The notes beneath the pieces were generated by a model that was not told the DNA's origin, ran no database searches, and saw only the letters and a program-made list of their open reading frames with translations. DNA of 64,000 bases from Melanopsichium pennsylvanicum. Lineage: Eukaryota > Basidiomycota > Ustilaginomycetes > Ustilaginales. Each line of letters opens with the position of its first letter. Positions within the stretch are counted from its first letter, which is position 1. Of the stretch, positions 26,344 to 37,783 are shown piece by piece. The DNA lies in NCBI GenBank assembly GCA_900208305.1, contig OAPG01000008.1, forward strand, positions 124,001 through 188,000. Reading direction: 5' to 3'. Position numbers and translations under genes: made by a program.

Positions 26344-28164
26344 TCAGTCCTCGAGGAAGAAGTACTGACCGGCCGCTTTCTGCTCCTTGTCCTTGATCGA
26401 GTTGAACTTGTTTACACGCGGGCGGTAATTGGTAGGATCACGACGCATCGAAACCTCCAAAGCGGCCAAGAAGCTGTTCATGCCCGTCAACAAGCCCTCG
26501 GGTCGCTTTGCCGTGGCCTTGACCGATGGCTGACCCTCGTAGACAATGACACGGTCCGCCAAGTAGGTAGCCATGATGATGTCGTGCTCGATGATCATGG
26601 CCGTCTTCCTCGAGTGGATGATGAAGCGCTTAATGACTCTGGAAGCAATAATACGCTGCTCAGAGTCTAGGTAAGCCGAGGGCTCGTCAATGAGGTAGAT
26701 ATCCGCAGGCTTACCGAGGGCGAGCACCAAAGCGACACGCTGAAGCTCACCACCCGAAAGGGTCTGGACGTCATTGTCGATGATGGCCTCGATGGACATG
26801 GGCTTGACGACATCGGTCTGGAACTGAGGGTGCATAAATGCGGCCTTGATCTGCTTGAGCAACAACATTCGGACGGTGCCATGGAACTTGGGAGCGATCG
26901 TCTGTGGTTTGAGCGAAACATTGAGCTGAGGAGGCTTCTTGGCACCCGGATCGGGTTCGAGCTTTCCTGCCAACATCTTGACAAAGGTGGTCTTGCCTGT
27001 ACCGTTCTCACCGAGGAAGACGATGATTTCGGAATCGCTGAATTCACCACCTTCGATGCTGAGGCTGAAGTTGCCGAGAGTCTTGGTCATGGGTGGGCAG
27101 ACGTACTTGGGTGTTCGATCGAGAACTTCATCTTCGGCAGTCTCGGCGATCTTGAAAGAGAGCGACTCTTCACGGAAACGCATGTTTTCAGCGGGAATGT
27201 AGCCGTCGAGGAAGATGTTGATACCATCACGAACGGGCGAGGGAACCGTGACGACACCGTAGACCGACGGAACACCGTAAAGACAGCAAATGAAGTCGGA
27301 AAGGTAATCGAGCACGGACAAGTCGTGCTCGACGGCAATGACGTAGGTGTTGGAATCGAGGAGAGATCGGATCATTCGAGCGGCATTGAGACGCTGCTTG
27401 ACATCGAGGTACGACGAGGGCTCGTCGAACATGTATACGTTTGCGTTCTGAATGCAAGACATGCCTATAGCAAATCGCTGCAGCTCACCACCGGAGAGTT
27501 GTTGAACGTCACGCTCGAGTACCTCGTTGAGATCCAACATGTCGATGACCATCTGCTTGTTGTCCCTTTCGAGCTTTCCGTCGAGAAGCTGAGTAACACT
27601 GGCCTTGCCTTTGATGGCACGAGGGATGTGGTCGACGTACTGAGGCTTGATGAGCGCCTTGATGTTGTCTTCGAGCACCTTGGTGAAGAAGTTTTGCAAT
27701 TCGGAACCACGGAAGTACTTTAGGATCTCCTGCCAGTCGGGAGGGTCATCGTAACGACCGAGGTTTGGCTTTTGCTTACCAGCCAAGATCTTGAGCGCAG
27801 TGGACTTGCCGATACCGTTGGTACCTACGAGACCCAGCACCTGACCGGCACGTGGAGTTGGAAGACGATGCAATTTGAAAGAGTTGGCGCTGTATCTGTG
27901 GGTGGTCTCGTTCTCGAGATTGGTGGGTAACTTGATAATGTTGATGGCTTCGAAGGGACACTTTTTGGGGCAGATACCACAACCGATGCATAGGGACTCG
28001 GAGATGAACGCAATCTTGCTGGTCGGAGTGACTTCGATACAAAGTCGACCCATACGAACGACAGGGCACGACTTTTTACATTCCTGACGACATTTCTTGG
28101 GCTTGCACTTGTCCGAGTTGACAATGGCGATACGGGTCTCCTTCGTCTGTGGTGCGGGCGCCAT
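26344..28164 (-). CDS. RLI1: ABCE1/Rli1 ribosome-recycling ATPase
   Basis: An essential Fe-S ABC protein that splits ribosomes after termination and helps initiation and subunit export. The N-terminus carries the two 4Fe-4S motifs ([17 protein letters not shown] and [13 protein letters not shown], about residues 20-70). NBD1 has Walker [10 protein letters not shown] (about 115), LSGGE and the Walker [10 protein letters not shown]; the hinge follows. NBD2 has GENGTGKTT (about 382), LSGGELQR and the Walker [10 protein letters not shown]. The ending [14 protein letters not shown] matches the family. The 606 residues with no intron are full length. The ATG at 28164 begins [15 protein letters not shown], the usual start. 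Confidence 0.98.
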   Translation of the reverse strand: MAPAPQTKETRIAIVNSDKCKPKKCRQECKKSCPVVRMGRLCIEVTPTSKIAFISESLCIGCGICPKKCPFEAINIIKLPTNLENETTHRYSANSFKLHRLPTPRAGQVLGLVGTNGIGKSTALKILAGKQKPNLGRYDDPPDWQEILKYFRGSELQNFFTKVLEDNIKALIKPQYVDHIPRAIKGKASVTQLLDGKLERDNKQMVIDMLDLNEVLERDVQQLSGGELQRFAIGMSCIQNANVYMFDEPSSYLDVKQRLNAARMIRSLLDSNTYVIAVEHDLSVLDYLSDFICCLYGVPSVYGVVTVPSPVRDGINIFLDGYIPAENMRFREESLSFKIAETAEDEVLDRTPKYVCPPMTKTLGNFSLSIEGGEFSDSEIIVFLGENGTGKTTFVKMLAGKLEPDPGAKKPPQLNVSLKPQTIAPKFHGTVRMLLLKQIKAAFMHPQFQTDVVKPMSIEAIIDNDVQTLSGGELQRVALVLALGKPADIYLIDEPSAYLDSEQRIIASRVIKRFIIHSRKTAMIIEHDIIMATYLADRVIVYEGQPSVKATAKRPEGLLTGMNSFLAALEVSMRRDPTNYRPRVNKFNSIKDKEQKAAGQYFFLED

Positions 28165-28783
28165 GTTGGATGATAGATGATGCGCCTAGTTGCCTTTGCA
28201 AAAGCGCTTAGGGCGGTATCGGGAAAGGAAAAAAGGTGTAAGGTGAAGATGACGAACAAGAGGTCAAATGAAAGAGTTACGACGTCGTTGACCCAAAGGT
28301 GAGATCCTATCTTGCCGCCATCATCATGTGAAGCGTGCACACCTCCAACTCAGCAATTAGTCCAGGCTCGAGAAGAAATTAGATTTTTGAATAATTATTG
28401 CACAGTCTACTGTAAATTCTGTAAATCAGCTTCATCATCTGGCTACACTAAGTACAAATTTGTCCAACAGTTTTCAATTGGTTCCATCCCATTTGCTAGA
28501 GCCAACACTACAAATTCAAAACCGGTCTTCCAAGACGCGCCTACTAGCACATACACGGCGCTCCAAATTTTTTTTTTTTTAACAAAATTTGTAAATTCAT
28601 CCATTAGGTGGAGCAATCCCAATTCAAATGTCAAGCACCCGCCCAACTCCACCATCTCGGTCTCCTATATTCTCTAAACTCGACGACGATTATTTCGACA
28701 ATCACCTGATGAAACTTCAAACTGACAACCGATCTGGATTTCAGAGAGGTCTCTCCCTATCGAAAAGTAGGAAGGAAAAAAAT
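28165..28783. other. RLI1 upstream region
   Basis: About 620 bp with A/T runs (T-run at about 28567-28580). No supported gene. Confidence 0.5.
28776..28782 (-). terminator. RNA polymerase III terminator (T7) of the tRNA-Ser gene
   Basis: Seven T residues on the minus strand lie one base after the 3' end of the tRNA. Confidence 0.85.
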
Positions 28784-28895
28784 CGACGCCTGTGAGATTC
28801 GAACTCACGCCCTCAGAGAGGATATCCTGACCCCTGCGAATGCAGGTTGCCAGCGTAATAGCAGGGATACGTGTTAACCACTCCACCAAAGCGTC
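28784..28895 (-). tRNA. tRNA-Ser(GCU) with a 30-nt intron
   Basis: The acceptor stem pairs GACGCTT with AGGCGTC (one G-T), the discriminator is G, and the T arm is GTGAGTTCGAATCTCAC. The anticodon stem TATCC/GGATA closes the loop CTGCTA..A with anticodon GCU, interrupted after position 37 by an intron at 28829-28858. A long variable arm (CCTC-TCT-GAGG) is diagnostic of the serine/leucine class. The mature length is 82 nt before CCA addition. The A-box region (GGTGGAGTGGTTAA) and B box are intact. Confidence 0.93.
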
Positions 28896-30291
28896 TTTCT
28901 GTTGTGTTTGATCATTGAAACATATATGTATTTTACTCAGTCACAAATCATGCCGAGCTTGAAGATTTTTTCCCTCGATGTGACCGGGGGCGGGCTACGA
29001 CGAACAATTGTTTAGTGGATATCGTGCTGATAAGATTCACGCTCGAAACATGGTGGACAGATTGGACGTGGACGCAATAAGTAGTAAAGAAACAGGAAGT
29101 CGCCTCGGACAAAGACAGGTCGAACCAAAAGGTATCGGCGGCCTGATGCGAGTTTTTGGCAGGCGGTGGACGAAGGAGGCTAGGTGAAAGCCACACCTTT
29201 TCTCCCGCAAGAATTACTGTAGCACCGTTACACAGGCGAGAGGCTCGTCTGAAAGAAAGGCACTTCTAGAACTGGGCCAAAAGTAGTAGTCCAGCTTTAA
29301 AAAAAAATGCGGGTTTCAGATGTCGGTTCTAAAGGTACCCTGGAGAGACTCGACAAGCACACCCATACATACACGAGCAAAAAGCAAGACACATGCGCGC
29401 GTTCAAAGACAGCCTTGGAATCCCCACGGCCTTGGAATCCCCACGACCAAGTTTTAAACTCACTTACCCGCTGCGTCTCTGTGCAAATGACCGAATTCAT
29501 GCCAAGGACTTACGTCAGGCATATCAATTAAAATGCACCTGACTGCTGCGGATCACTCGCTCACTTCCAACACAGCTGTGCGCTGATTGGTGAATGTGCC
29601 AAGTTCGACTTCGGGCTTTTTAGGGCTATGTTGTACAAGCAAGTCGAAGAGGGGAAGCGCCTCGGAGTCGCATGTCCAAAGTGGGCAGAAAGGCATAACG
29701 GTCGGTCGGATGAGCTCAATCGACGGTCCAACGGTCATCCGCCATCTGTCTTATGTTTCTGGGCCGCTCGAGCCCCTGTGGCGATGCTCTCAAGAAAGAT
29801 CTGGGATGCGCCCTGTGCTCTCAGCCTCAAGCGAAACACATTTCATCCCTCTTTGGCGTAAATAGCATCGACTCTGCATGGGACTATACAGTACTTGACA
29901 GTATGTCGTGTGTCCAACTGCCTGACGTAGGCGATCAATCAGAGCATTGGTGTTACCCGACAATGAACTCGAGCTTGGATCGGAATCTAAAGGTGGTGCG
30001 ACACTCATGTCAAACGCTTCTGTGCAGCCCGGCCCAAGCTCGTGTCCTAGTTTGTTGTACACAGTATTGTCTGTGTTGCATTTGTGCTCGAGCTCAACCA
30101 GGGAAGCCGCATGATCTACTAGCAATTGCGAGCAGCAAAAGCATGTCCATCCCGTCTATATCATCGGAAGCTCTTTGCGCCATTGCCTGTTCCCGCTTCT
30201 AACGACGACAACATCATCTTTATCATCATCATCATCATCATCTCCGCCATCCCTACACCAACATTGTCATCACTGTGACTACCCTTTCAAT
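28896..30291. other. Spacer between tRNA-Ser and the GPI glycoprotein gene
   Basis: About 1.4 kb without a supported gene. It contains a 17-bp tandem duplication (GCCTTGGAATCCCCACG, about 29413-29446) and a CAT run (about 30220-30241) shortly before the next start. Confidence 0.5.
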
Positions 30292-31278
30292 ATGCGCTCC
30301 GGTAGCTTCATCGCAGCAACAGCTGCTCTTCTGTGCGGCTTCGTCAAGGCCCAAACTTCGGTTTCGGTGATCAGCGGTGATGGCCCTCCCGCCCCCAGCG
30401 TGACGCAGACCGCCACTTTGGGCAGCTGGACGCCCAAAGCGTCATCTGACGGTCTCACGCAACCTTCGTACACTGGCATGGGCCGAACCATCTATATCAA
30501 CTCTGCCAGCGACTTCTGTCTGCTCATGCCCCCTGACCCAACGACGGAGAATCTTGTCGATGCTGAAGCCATCGCTGTGGCGTACTGTACCGATCCCACC
30601 AACGGCACTCGTCCCATGCCGGACGGCTTTATCAAGACCGCTCATTTCCGCCGTACTCCTCAGTACGTTCAGATTTCGGGCACTTATGATCCCAAAATCA
30701 TGAATCTCGGTTCGAACGACTGCGGAGGCGAGTACGATTCGGAAGGAGCTGAAGGCATTGGTAACCCCGCGGGTGTCACGATGCGCAATGGGAGCTACTT
30801 TACGCAGTTCATGGGGGCTTGTGACATTCCTGGCAGCCCAGTGTTCTGCATGAGGATTTGCCCCAACTATGAGTACTGCAAGAACACGTACGATCTCATG
30901 GGATGCCTTTGGAATCAGCCTGGTGATTACGATGAGCCTCAGGCATTCACGAATTGCGAGGCGAATGCGGATCTGCCCATCGGTGTGTACAACAGCAGCT
31001 ACACGTTCAGCCAGGGTATGAGCGTCACGCCCACACCTGTGACTGCTCCTGCTTCATCCAATTGCGCGACGGTGGCTTCGCCGACTGCGAGCGGAGTGAC
31101 GTACACTTGGAACCAGGAGGCCGCGGCTTCGCCTACATCGAGCAGCAAGTCTAGTGGTGGTTCGAGCGGCAGCGGTAGCAAGAGCGGTGCTGCTTCAATG
31201 CTTGGTGCCGACAATGTTTTGGCTGTTGGTCTTACTGCGGCTCTCGGCGTGATCGTGGGTGGTGCTCTGCTTGTCTGA
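30292..31278 (+). CDS. Secreted GPI-anchored glycoprotein, 'macrophage activating glycoprotein' family
   Basis: 328 residues. A signal peptide (MRSGSFIAATAALLCGFVKAQ) is followed by a cysteine-containing extracellular domain with NSASDFCLLMPPDPTTENLV, DAEAIAVAYCT, NDCGGEYDSEGAEGIGNP and YCKNTYDLMGCLWNQPGDY. It ends in a Ser/Gly-rich stalk and a hydrophobic tail (LTAALGVIVGGALLV) typical of a GPI signal. I recognise the family from other basidiomycetes, where it is named after a Cryptococcus mannoprotein; its biochemical role is not established. The ATG at 30292 is chosen over an upstream in-frame start because it puts the signal peptide first. Several NxS/T sites are present. Confidence 0.85.
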   Translation: MRSGSFIAATAALLCGFVKAQTSVSVISGDGPPAPSVTQTATLGSWTPKASSDGLTQPSYTGMGRTIYINSASDFCLLMPPDPTTENLVDAEAIAVAYCTDPTNGTRPMPDGFIKTAHFRRTPQYVQISGTYDPKIMNLGSNDCGGEYDSEGAEGIGNPAGVTMRNGSYFTQFMGACDIPGSPVFCMRICPNYEYCKNTYDLMGCLWNQPGDYDEPQAFTNCEANADLPIGVYNSSYTFSQGMSVTPTPVTAPASSNCATVASPTASGVTYTWNQEAAASPTSSSKSSGGSSGSGSKSGAASMLGADNVLAVGLTAALGVIVGGALLV

Positions 31279-33302
31279 AAAGATTGAGCGATAGCCAGAT
31301 CCAAGGTGAATGCTTTTGTTTGGCAACTTGTTTGCTTGACTCTTCGATGCCGTATCTATCTGACAATCATCTTGTTGTAGCGAACAATACCCTAGTGATT
31401 CCTCAAAGCCAAACATGCTGGTATCTGGTATCGTGATAGAAGAGCTGATGAGCAAGGTTTTGGTTTTGGCATCAATCCAATGGCGGAGTGTGACCCGATC
31501 TATGATTGAGCCAGCCGATTCATCATAAAGTCAAGGGGCCGTGCGCGAGATTCACAGATTCAAGCTGACTGAGGTGTACTGTTTTGCACGAGTGACAGTG
31601 TGAGTCGCTACTACTAGCCGACTCAGAGCCCAGCAAGCCATCACACCACATATTTAAAGTTGTCGGAGCACACCGCCAGCGTGGCTAACCGAAGCGACCG
31701 ACGCGCGTCATATTTTTGTAGTTGCTGTTTGCATAGCTAACTGACTTGGTACCTCACATTTCTCGTGCCTTAACGTGTGAGCACCGGAACAAGGCCATCA
31801 TAACTGAGCTTCATAAATCGATGGCTGGGAAGGCGAGGTGCAACAAGATCTTGCGTCTACCATAGAAAGAAATTCATGAAATGACTTTGTGCTCACCGTC
31901 TGTGCTGCATTCTTTACGGCGAATGCGCTAAATGGCAGACACCCATCAAGTTACGGCAACACGATGCTGAAATTGCACCCGCGTTTGGAGTAGCTGCAGT
32001 CCTCTTTGGTGTTGACTTTCTCAGTCCAGCTCTGCCAACTCCAGATTCTAAATTACTGGAAAAAGAGAAAGGTATAGAGAGTGACAAGAGACAAGCACAA
32101 ATTTGTACAGCGAGCGGGATTTGAGCTGCACTACTGTGTGGATCTGCAAGGCGCTTTTTTGTTTTTGTTTTTGTTTTTGTTTTTGCTTTTCTTTTTGGTT
32201 TGGCGCATTTTGGTGCACATCTCTGCATTCCGCTCGTTGCCTTGATTCTTGGGCATTTTCCCCTTAATCAGTCTTTTTGGCTTCAGCGCCACACAAAAAC
32301 ACGCACACACACACTGACACACTGACACACTGACACACTGACACACTGACACAAACGCTCGAGCTAAGCTTTCAGCGACTTTGACCTCGACTTTTGTCCT
32401 TCCTCCTCGCTCGCTTCTTGTATCTTTCCTTTTCTCTCCTACCTCCATTGCCTCCTTCAACGCTTGCGCAGGTTGATCCTCGTCCCTTTCTGACCATCTC
32501 GTAGTCTTACGGCTTTGAAAGCACTGACTCCGGAAGAATCCCTTGAATCACCCCTTCCTTGCCCGCAACCGTCGTGCGATTGGTGTCACACCTCAACCAA
32601 GACGTCTCCAACCCCATCATCTCGTTCGTGGCCCTCCATCTCAGTCAGCGCCTTGGATCCTACCTCTTCCTCCCTTTGAACGCAAACTACTTTTGAAAAG
32701 TAATCAACTGGTTCCACCCTCGACCACCCAATCGACCACCCAAAGTTGTAAACACAAAGTTAAGCCAAAAGCAAGCAACACGTTCCCACACAAACCTCTA
32801 GCTCCCTGCACCGTCCAAGCACGCACTTTTCAGGCAACAGTGCAGCACTAGCGTATCTCTGTCGCAACATACCCCGCCCACAAAACATCCTCCCACTTAA
32901 CCCACTCTCTTCTGCTGGCTCGAACGTCTCGAAACTTTTCTCATCGCAAGGTGCTTTCCAGTCGCATCAGCAAAGCTCGTTCCTTCCGAAATTTGTGTGG
33001 TATTGCTTGAAAAGGTGAGTACAGGCCTCCGAACTCGCAATCTTGCTTATTGTTCAGCTAGCAGCATGATCGCGTGGGTCGAGCACTAAGATGAAGTTCG
33101 ACATGGCTGATGCATCCTTGTACCTACACTTTCTTCAAACGCGCCCACATTCTCTTGTTCATACACACGCTTGCACTTCCCATACCGACTTGCCTTATGG
33201 TTGCACACTCGGTCCCACTCTTTCTTCCATGTGCTCGGACAAACATCACCCACATCCCTGGCTTCATTGCACGCTACCGCGTATGCTTGCAATGGCGCAG
33301 TA
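31279..33302. other. GPI glycoprotein to VTS1 spacer and VTS1 leader
   Basis: About 2 kb. Simple repeats are GTTTTT units (32158-32190) and ACACTG units (about 32309-32352). A pyrimidine-rich stretch (32390-32900) suggests the VTS1 promoter and 5' UTR. No other gene is supported. Confidence 0.55.
33015..33300 (+). other. Predicted 5' UTR intron of VTS1
   Basis: The donor AAAAG/GTGAGT lies at 33015. The acceptor GGCGCAG ends at 33300, two bases before the VTS1 ATG. A coding extension upstream has no in-frame ATG, which fits an untranslated first exon. Confidence 0.5.
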
Positions 33303-35459
33303 ATGTCCGACTTTGGCCTCCTGCGATCTCCTCTGACGCCTTCCAACACCTCGATCAATCGCGTCAGCTCTCCTTCTGGAAACCGTCCCAGCACTATGAA
33401 CCCTCACAGCCGATACTCACTCGGCAAGGGCGCCTCCACCGAGCACATGATGCGTCTTGCTCAGCAAGCCAACGCTGGACACGACAGTGCCATTCGTAGT
33501 CCTTCCATGGGCGGTACGGCTGCCATGTCCGGTACACCTGCCTCACGCAACCTGCGTCCCAGCTCCGAGATGCTCCCCAACATGAGCCACCACGGTACCC
33601 CCGAAACCGAAGCTATTGATCGCTGGTTCGAGGATCTGCAGCACTATGAAGCCACTCTAGAAGAGATGGCAGCTGCCTCGCTCGACCAGAACTTCAAAGA
33701 GGAACTCAGCGCGATCGAGCAGTGGTTTCGTGTCCTCTCCGAGGCCGAGCGTACCGCTGCGCTGTACAGTCTGCTACAGGAATCCACGCAGGTTCAAATT
33801 CGATTCTTTATCACTGTCCTCCAGCAGATGGCTCGCAGCGACCCCGTTACAGCTTTGCTCTCGCCTAGCCACCACAACAGCTCCATGGCTGATCAGATGG
33901 AGGCCAAGCTGGCTACTCTTGGACTCAAGGCGCCCAATGCCATCAAGGGTCCGGCTTCGCCTGGCGCACGAGGCTACCGTCAATCATCGGATGCTGCCGG
34001 CTTCCTCTCGCCCAACGTGGCTGCCATGTACAGCCCTGGCAACGCCGATGCTGCCTCAACTCTGGCTGCGCAGCGAGCCAAACTGAAGGCCAACCGCACA
34101 TCAGCTCCTGGCACGCTCCTCGGTGAGAGTCGCAACTACTCTGGCGGCCAGCTCGATCAGGTGCAGGAACGAGGAGGTTCGCCAAACCCTCAGCAACAGC
34201 AGCAACGCACGCTCTCGGGCGACCACTCGTCGCGCCCCAAGTCGACCGACCTGAGCAATAGCGGCGTTGGCCGCTCTCCTCGAGCCAGCGGTCCTCTGGA
34301 TGACCAGCTCTCGCCCATCACGGCCACCGGCAATTGGTCCAGCATGGTCAACACTCCGCTCGTGCCCATGTTCTCTGACAACGCTAAGGCCGGCAGTGGT
34401 GAAGCCAATGTCAACCTCGAAACCGCAGCCGCTCAGCTGGCCAGCCTTCAGCAGCAGCACCAGGCTGGTGGTAATGGTCGCGTCATGGTGGACCCCGACG
34501 TTCCCCGTTATCGCCGCAAGAGCAACCAAAATACGGGAGTTGGCGCTTACGGCCAGGCCAACAACATGTATGACCAAATCAGCCCTGGTGTATCGCCCAA
34601 CATTGGCATGCAATCTGGTTGGGGACAGAACGACAACTTTGGCCGCGGCGGTCTGAACGCTGGCTCGTCTGCCTTTGGCGGCAACACCAGCAACAACCAG
34701 TTCAACATTCCTCCCATGAGCCCCAATGCTCTTGCTGGTCTGCAAAGCCCGTCTGGTGGTTTGACTAACCCTCTCAATCTGCAAATGATGAACGCAATGG
34801 CTGCGATGGGCGGACTCAATTTGAACAACATGAACGCGGCTCAGTTCCTTGCCATGCAGCAGCAGATCCTTCAAAACCAGCAGACCCTCTCTGTTCTCGC
34901 TCAACAGCAGCAGATGCAACAACAACAGCATCACCAGCAGCAGCAGCAGCAGCAACAACAAGGTCGGAACGCTCGTGCGTTTGGCGGCGGTGTCCTCTCG
35001 CCCGGCATCGGTGGCGGCAACCAAGCCGGTCGAAAGAGTCCTCGCAGTGGCACTTCGCCTGCCGGTCGACCTGCTGCTCTGCCTAGCCCGCACAGCGGTG
35101 CTGCAGGCGGAGAGGAAGAAGTGGCGGATCTAGCAACGCTCGAGGATGTTCCCGCATGGCTGAGACAATTGCGTCTGCACAAGTATACCCCTAACTTTGA
35201 GACGAGTCACTGGAAGGACATGGTGGTGATGGATGATAAAGCGTTGGAGGACAAGGGTGTGGCTGCGTTGGGAGCCAGGAGGAAGATGTTGAAGACGTTC
35301 GAGTTGGTTCGGAAGAAGTATGGAATCAAGATGGATGGCGAGGATGAGCCGGGTTCGGGAGTGCCAGGAAGTCACAATGATGAAAAGGGGGAAGAGGCTG
35401 GAGAGAAGGATGATGCCCAGGAGGTGGACAGGGAGCTAGGAGGTGCTGGAAAGGAGTAG
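33303..35459 (+). CDS. VTS1: SAM-domain RNA-binding protein Vts1 (Smaug family)
   Basis: Vts1/Smaug proteins bind hairpins in mRNA and promote deadenylation and decay. 718 residues from the ATG at 33303. The N-terminal conserved block (AIDRWFEDLQHYEATLEEM ... AIEQWFRVLSEAERTAALYSLLQ) is at about 100-180. The middle is long, Ser/Pro/Asn/Gln-rich and probably disordered, with polyGln (QQQQHHQQQQQQQQQ, about 540-555). The SAM domain is at about 606-672 (LEDVPAWLRQLRLHKYTPNF, MDDKALEDKGVAALGARRKM), and the tail is acidic. The SAM domain contains the basic residues used for RNA loop contact in the family. A second ATG at 33396 (MNPHSRYSLG) is a possible alternative start. Confidence 0.93.
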   Translation: MSDFGLLRSPLTPSNTSINRVSSPSGNRPSTMNPHSRYSLGKGASTEHMMRLAQQANAGHDSAIRSPSMGGTAAMSGTPASRNLRPSSEMLPNMSHHGTPETEAIDRWFEDLQHYEATLEEMAAASLDQNFKEELSAIEQWFRVLSEAERTAALYSLLQESTQVQIRFFITVLQQMARSDPVTALLSPSHHNSSMADQMEAKLATLGLKAPNAIKGPASPGARGYRQSSDAAGFLSPNVAAMYSPGNADAASTLAAQRAKLKANRTSAPGTLLGESRNYSGGQLDQVQERGGSPNPQQQQQRTLSGDHSSRPKSTDLSNSGVGRSPRASGPLDDQLSPITATGNWSSMVNTPLVPMFSDNAKAGSGEANVNLETAAAQLASLQQQHQAGGNGRVMVDPDVPRYRRKSNQNTGVGAYGQANNMYDQISPGVSPNIGMQSGWGQNDNFGRGGLNAGSSAFGGNTSNNQFNIPPMSPNALAGLQSPSGGLTNPLNLQMMNAMAAMGGLNLNNMNAAQFLAMQQQILQNQQTLSVLAQQQQMQQQQHHQQQQQQQQQGRNARAFGGGVLSPGIGGGNQAGRKSPRSGTSPAGRPAALPSPHSGAAGGEEEVADLATLEDVPAWLRQLRLHKYTPNFETSHWKDMVVMDDKALEDKGVAALGARRKMLKTFELVRKKYGIKMDGEDEPGSGVPGSHNDEKGEEAGEKDDAQEVDRELGGAGKE

Positions 35460-37783
35460 AATGGACCGCTCCTTATCCTCGCGGCCGCTCTTCGATTCCG
35501 CAAGCAACAGCGTGCGGAAGCATTCACTTCTCCCTCCCGAGTGAGATCATGTATATTTGCCTTCCGATTCGTTTCAACAGCTCTGTAGGTGCGCTTTCTT
35601 GCCAACCTTATTCTGTTTGTTCTTTTGTTAATTTCGCTTTGTTCCCACCATATCTTGCTCGGCGAGTGCGCCCTTGGTTCTGCCTTGTATGCGCCACGCG
35701 AGCTCGAGTGTGAGCTTCTTATCAACCTCGGCCTAACGATAAGGTCCTCGTGCGGAGGGACTTATCACGTGACTGGAGCGCGCCCGCATCATACAAATTT
35801 GGGATCGAATGCACTGCGAAAGCGCGTCCTGTTAGAGTGTGATTTGAGACTTCAGTAGTGGCCGCAATTTTGGCTGTTGCGCATATTTTCATCGCCTGTC
35901 TTAATTTGTTCTTTCGAGTCTAGAGCCCCACCTGTGATCCTTGCTGGCATTGCAGGTGAGAGGACTCTTCTCTTAAAAGTGTTGGTCTCGTATTTCACCC
36001 TCCGCGGTTGAGAACACACTTTGCGCGTGATTTCGTTCAAGCCTCACGTGTGCGTGGGAGAAGGCTGCGTCAGAAACAGCAACACCTTGCGCGTGCATGC
36101 GTAAGTTTAAAGAGCGAGAGACACATTCACTACTACAGTACTGTGGTGACGACAGCCGAAGAGGTTCAAATCAGTTGCATTGAGAAGGGGAAGAGCGAAG
36201 AAAGCCCACACGAGCAGCAAGCCCCTTACATGTTGCATTGGCTTGCTTCTGTCACTTTTTGAGCTTTGTTTCAATACCACCAACACCATATCTTAACCAA
36301 GCCTCTTCTTTCACACGAAATCTACGACGAATACTGTTCATCTTCGCTGGGATCTCGCAGCTTGCAGCTCAGCTGATTCAACCCTCTCCCTATACGTCAG
36401 CACAGGCACAGACTCGCAGAATAAGATTGTCCGACTGACACACGCCTTCACGATTAAAGCGTTCTTTGACGACCAGTGCTACGCTACGCCCTAGTTACGA
36501 CCGGCCACATTCTACTGTACATTTGCAACCCTACGGTCATTTTACGCTATCCACGATATCTCGTTGGTCTAGTACATCCTAGCCTCGTTCAAAAGGTAAG
36601 TTACTCCTCTCGTTTAAGCACGCCCGCATCATCCAGCAATCATTCCGGCAGCGGCAGCGACGGTAACGCCGACACCGACCAGCCGATGTCCCATGTCGGC
36701 AGAACGGAGGCTAAATGCATGTTGGAAAAAAAGTTGTTGCGTGACAAGGTCAAGCATCTATCCAAATGTATACAAAACGTCGACGTGAAAGCATTATAAG
36801 AGCAAGCAGTGGTCGATTTCGATGCGGCGGCGGTGGAATGTTGTGACTCTTTCACAGCAGCTTTTTGTTGCAGACACACACACACACACACACGCTTGGT
36901 CAGGCTCAGGCTCAAGGCTCAGCGCCTGCAGGTCAGCACAACACACAAAAAGTCTAAATTTCAAGGCAGCAGCTCCAATCAACTTTCGATGCGTAGCACG
37001 AGCTGGCGGGATTTTTTTCTATTTCTTTTAAGAAATTCCCCATCCTCAGGTCAATTCACACACATCTGCTATTGCTGCAAGGCAGGCAGGGAAGGACAGA
37101 GATGGAAATCTTGCGCGTCGGCGACCTCGTCTCTCGTTCGTTGTGTTGCGTGTCTCGTTCTAATTTATGTGCAACGCTCAACCTTCGAAAAGTTGACAGG
37201 GTCAGAGTCGTGAACCCAACACAAGGCTGCCAGAAACAGGAGAAGACATTTCACCACAACAACAACCCCCCTTCTTAAAAAAAAAAAAAAAACAAAAACA
37301 AAAACACGCATTGCATTATTCTCGCAGGAAGAGTGTCCACATGCAGGTTTCCCCTTCTGACCTTTGCTATCGGGAAATCCGGACAACACCACCACCATCA
37401 CCGTCGCTTGACCTTCCGACGATCAGTCACCGTGGGAACAACCAAGCTGCCAACGTGCAAGTCATCGCTGCTAGGCTCTGCTGCCGCACCACTTTTCTAT
37501 ATGATCGCTTGACTTGGCTCTTTACCATCATTTCTCTGATCAGCACATTGACACACTCTTTTGATTTGAATTACAACATTTATAATACCGTTCCGTCAGT
37601 CCTCACTTTCAGTACCTCAGCCAACAGTACAATCTAGAGCTACATCTCTGCATCAGGATTTTCTCAAAAACAGCATCTCCGCGGCATCCCCACGTTATAT
37701 CAATAATTCAGAAAGCATTAGACTGCTCCTGAAATCCAGCACCCTAGGCTCAGCAGCGGCTTGAGCTGTCAACATCGCTCATC
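35460..37783. other. VTS1 to NUM1 spacer and probable NUM1 leader
   Basis: About 2.3 kb without a supported gene. There is a CA repeat (about 36873-36891) and an A-run followed by CAAAAA units (37278-37306). A strong donor AAAAG/GTAAGT at 36596, in the same context as the VTS1 leader donor, suggests a long 5' UTR intron; I could not choose its acceptor with confidence. Confidence 0.45.

Noticed and set aside
26830..27723. 297-residue open frame antisense to RLI1
   Set aside because: A shadow of a conserved gene; composition mirrors RLI1 codons.
29753..30202. 149-residue open frame upstream of the GPI glycoprotein gene
   Set aside because: Cys-rich but irregular composition, no signal peptide or domain, and it runs into the leader of the next gene.
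30175..30291. N-terminal extension of the GPI glycoprotein frame
   Set aside because: It would encode Ser and His repeats before a perfect signal peptide; the ATG at 30292 is preferred.
32300..32355. Regular ACACTG units considered as a CRISPR-like array
   Set aside because: Units are simple tandem repeats without spacers, and CRISPR arrays do not occur in fungi.
34101..35093. 330-residue open frame antisense to VTS1
   Set aside because: It is a shadow of the CAG-rich, low-complexity VTS1 coding region.
36150..36190. B-box-like GGTTCAAATCA considered as a tRNA
   Set aside because: No A box or pairing stems could be found around it.
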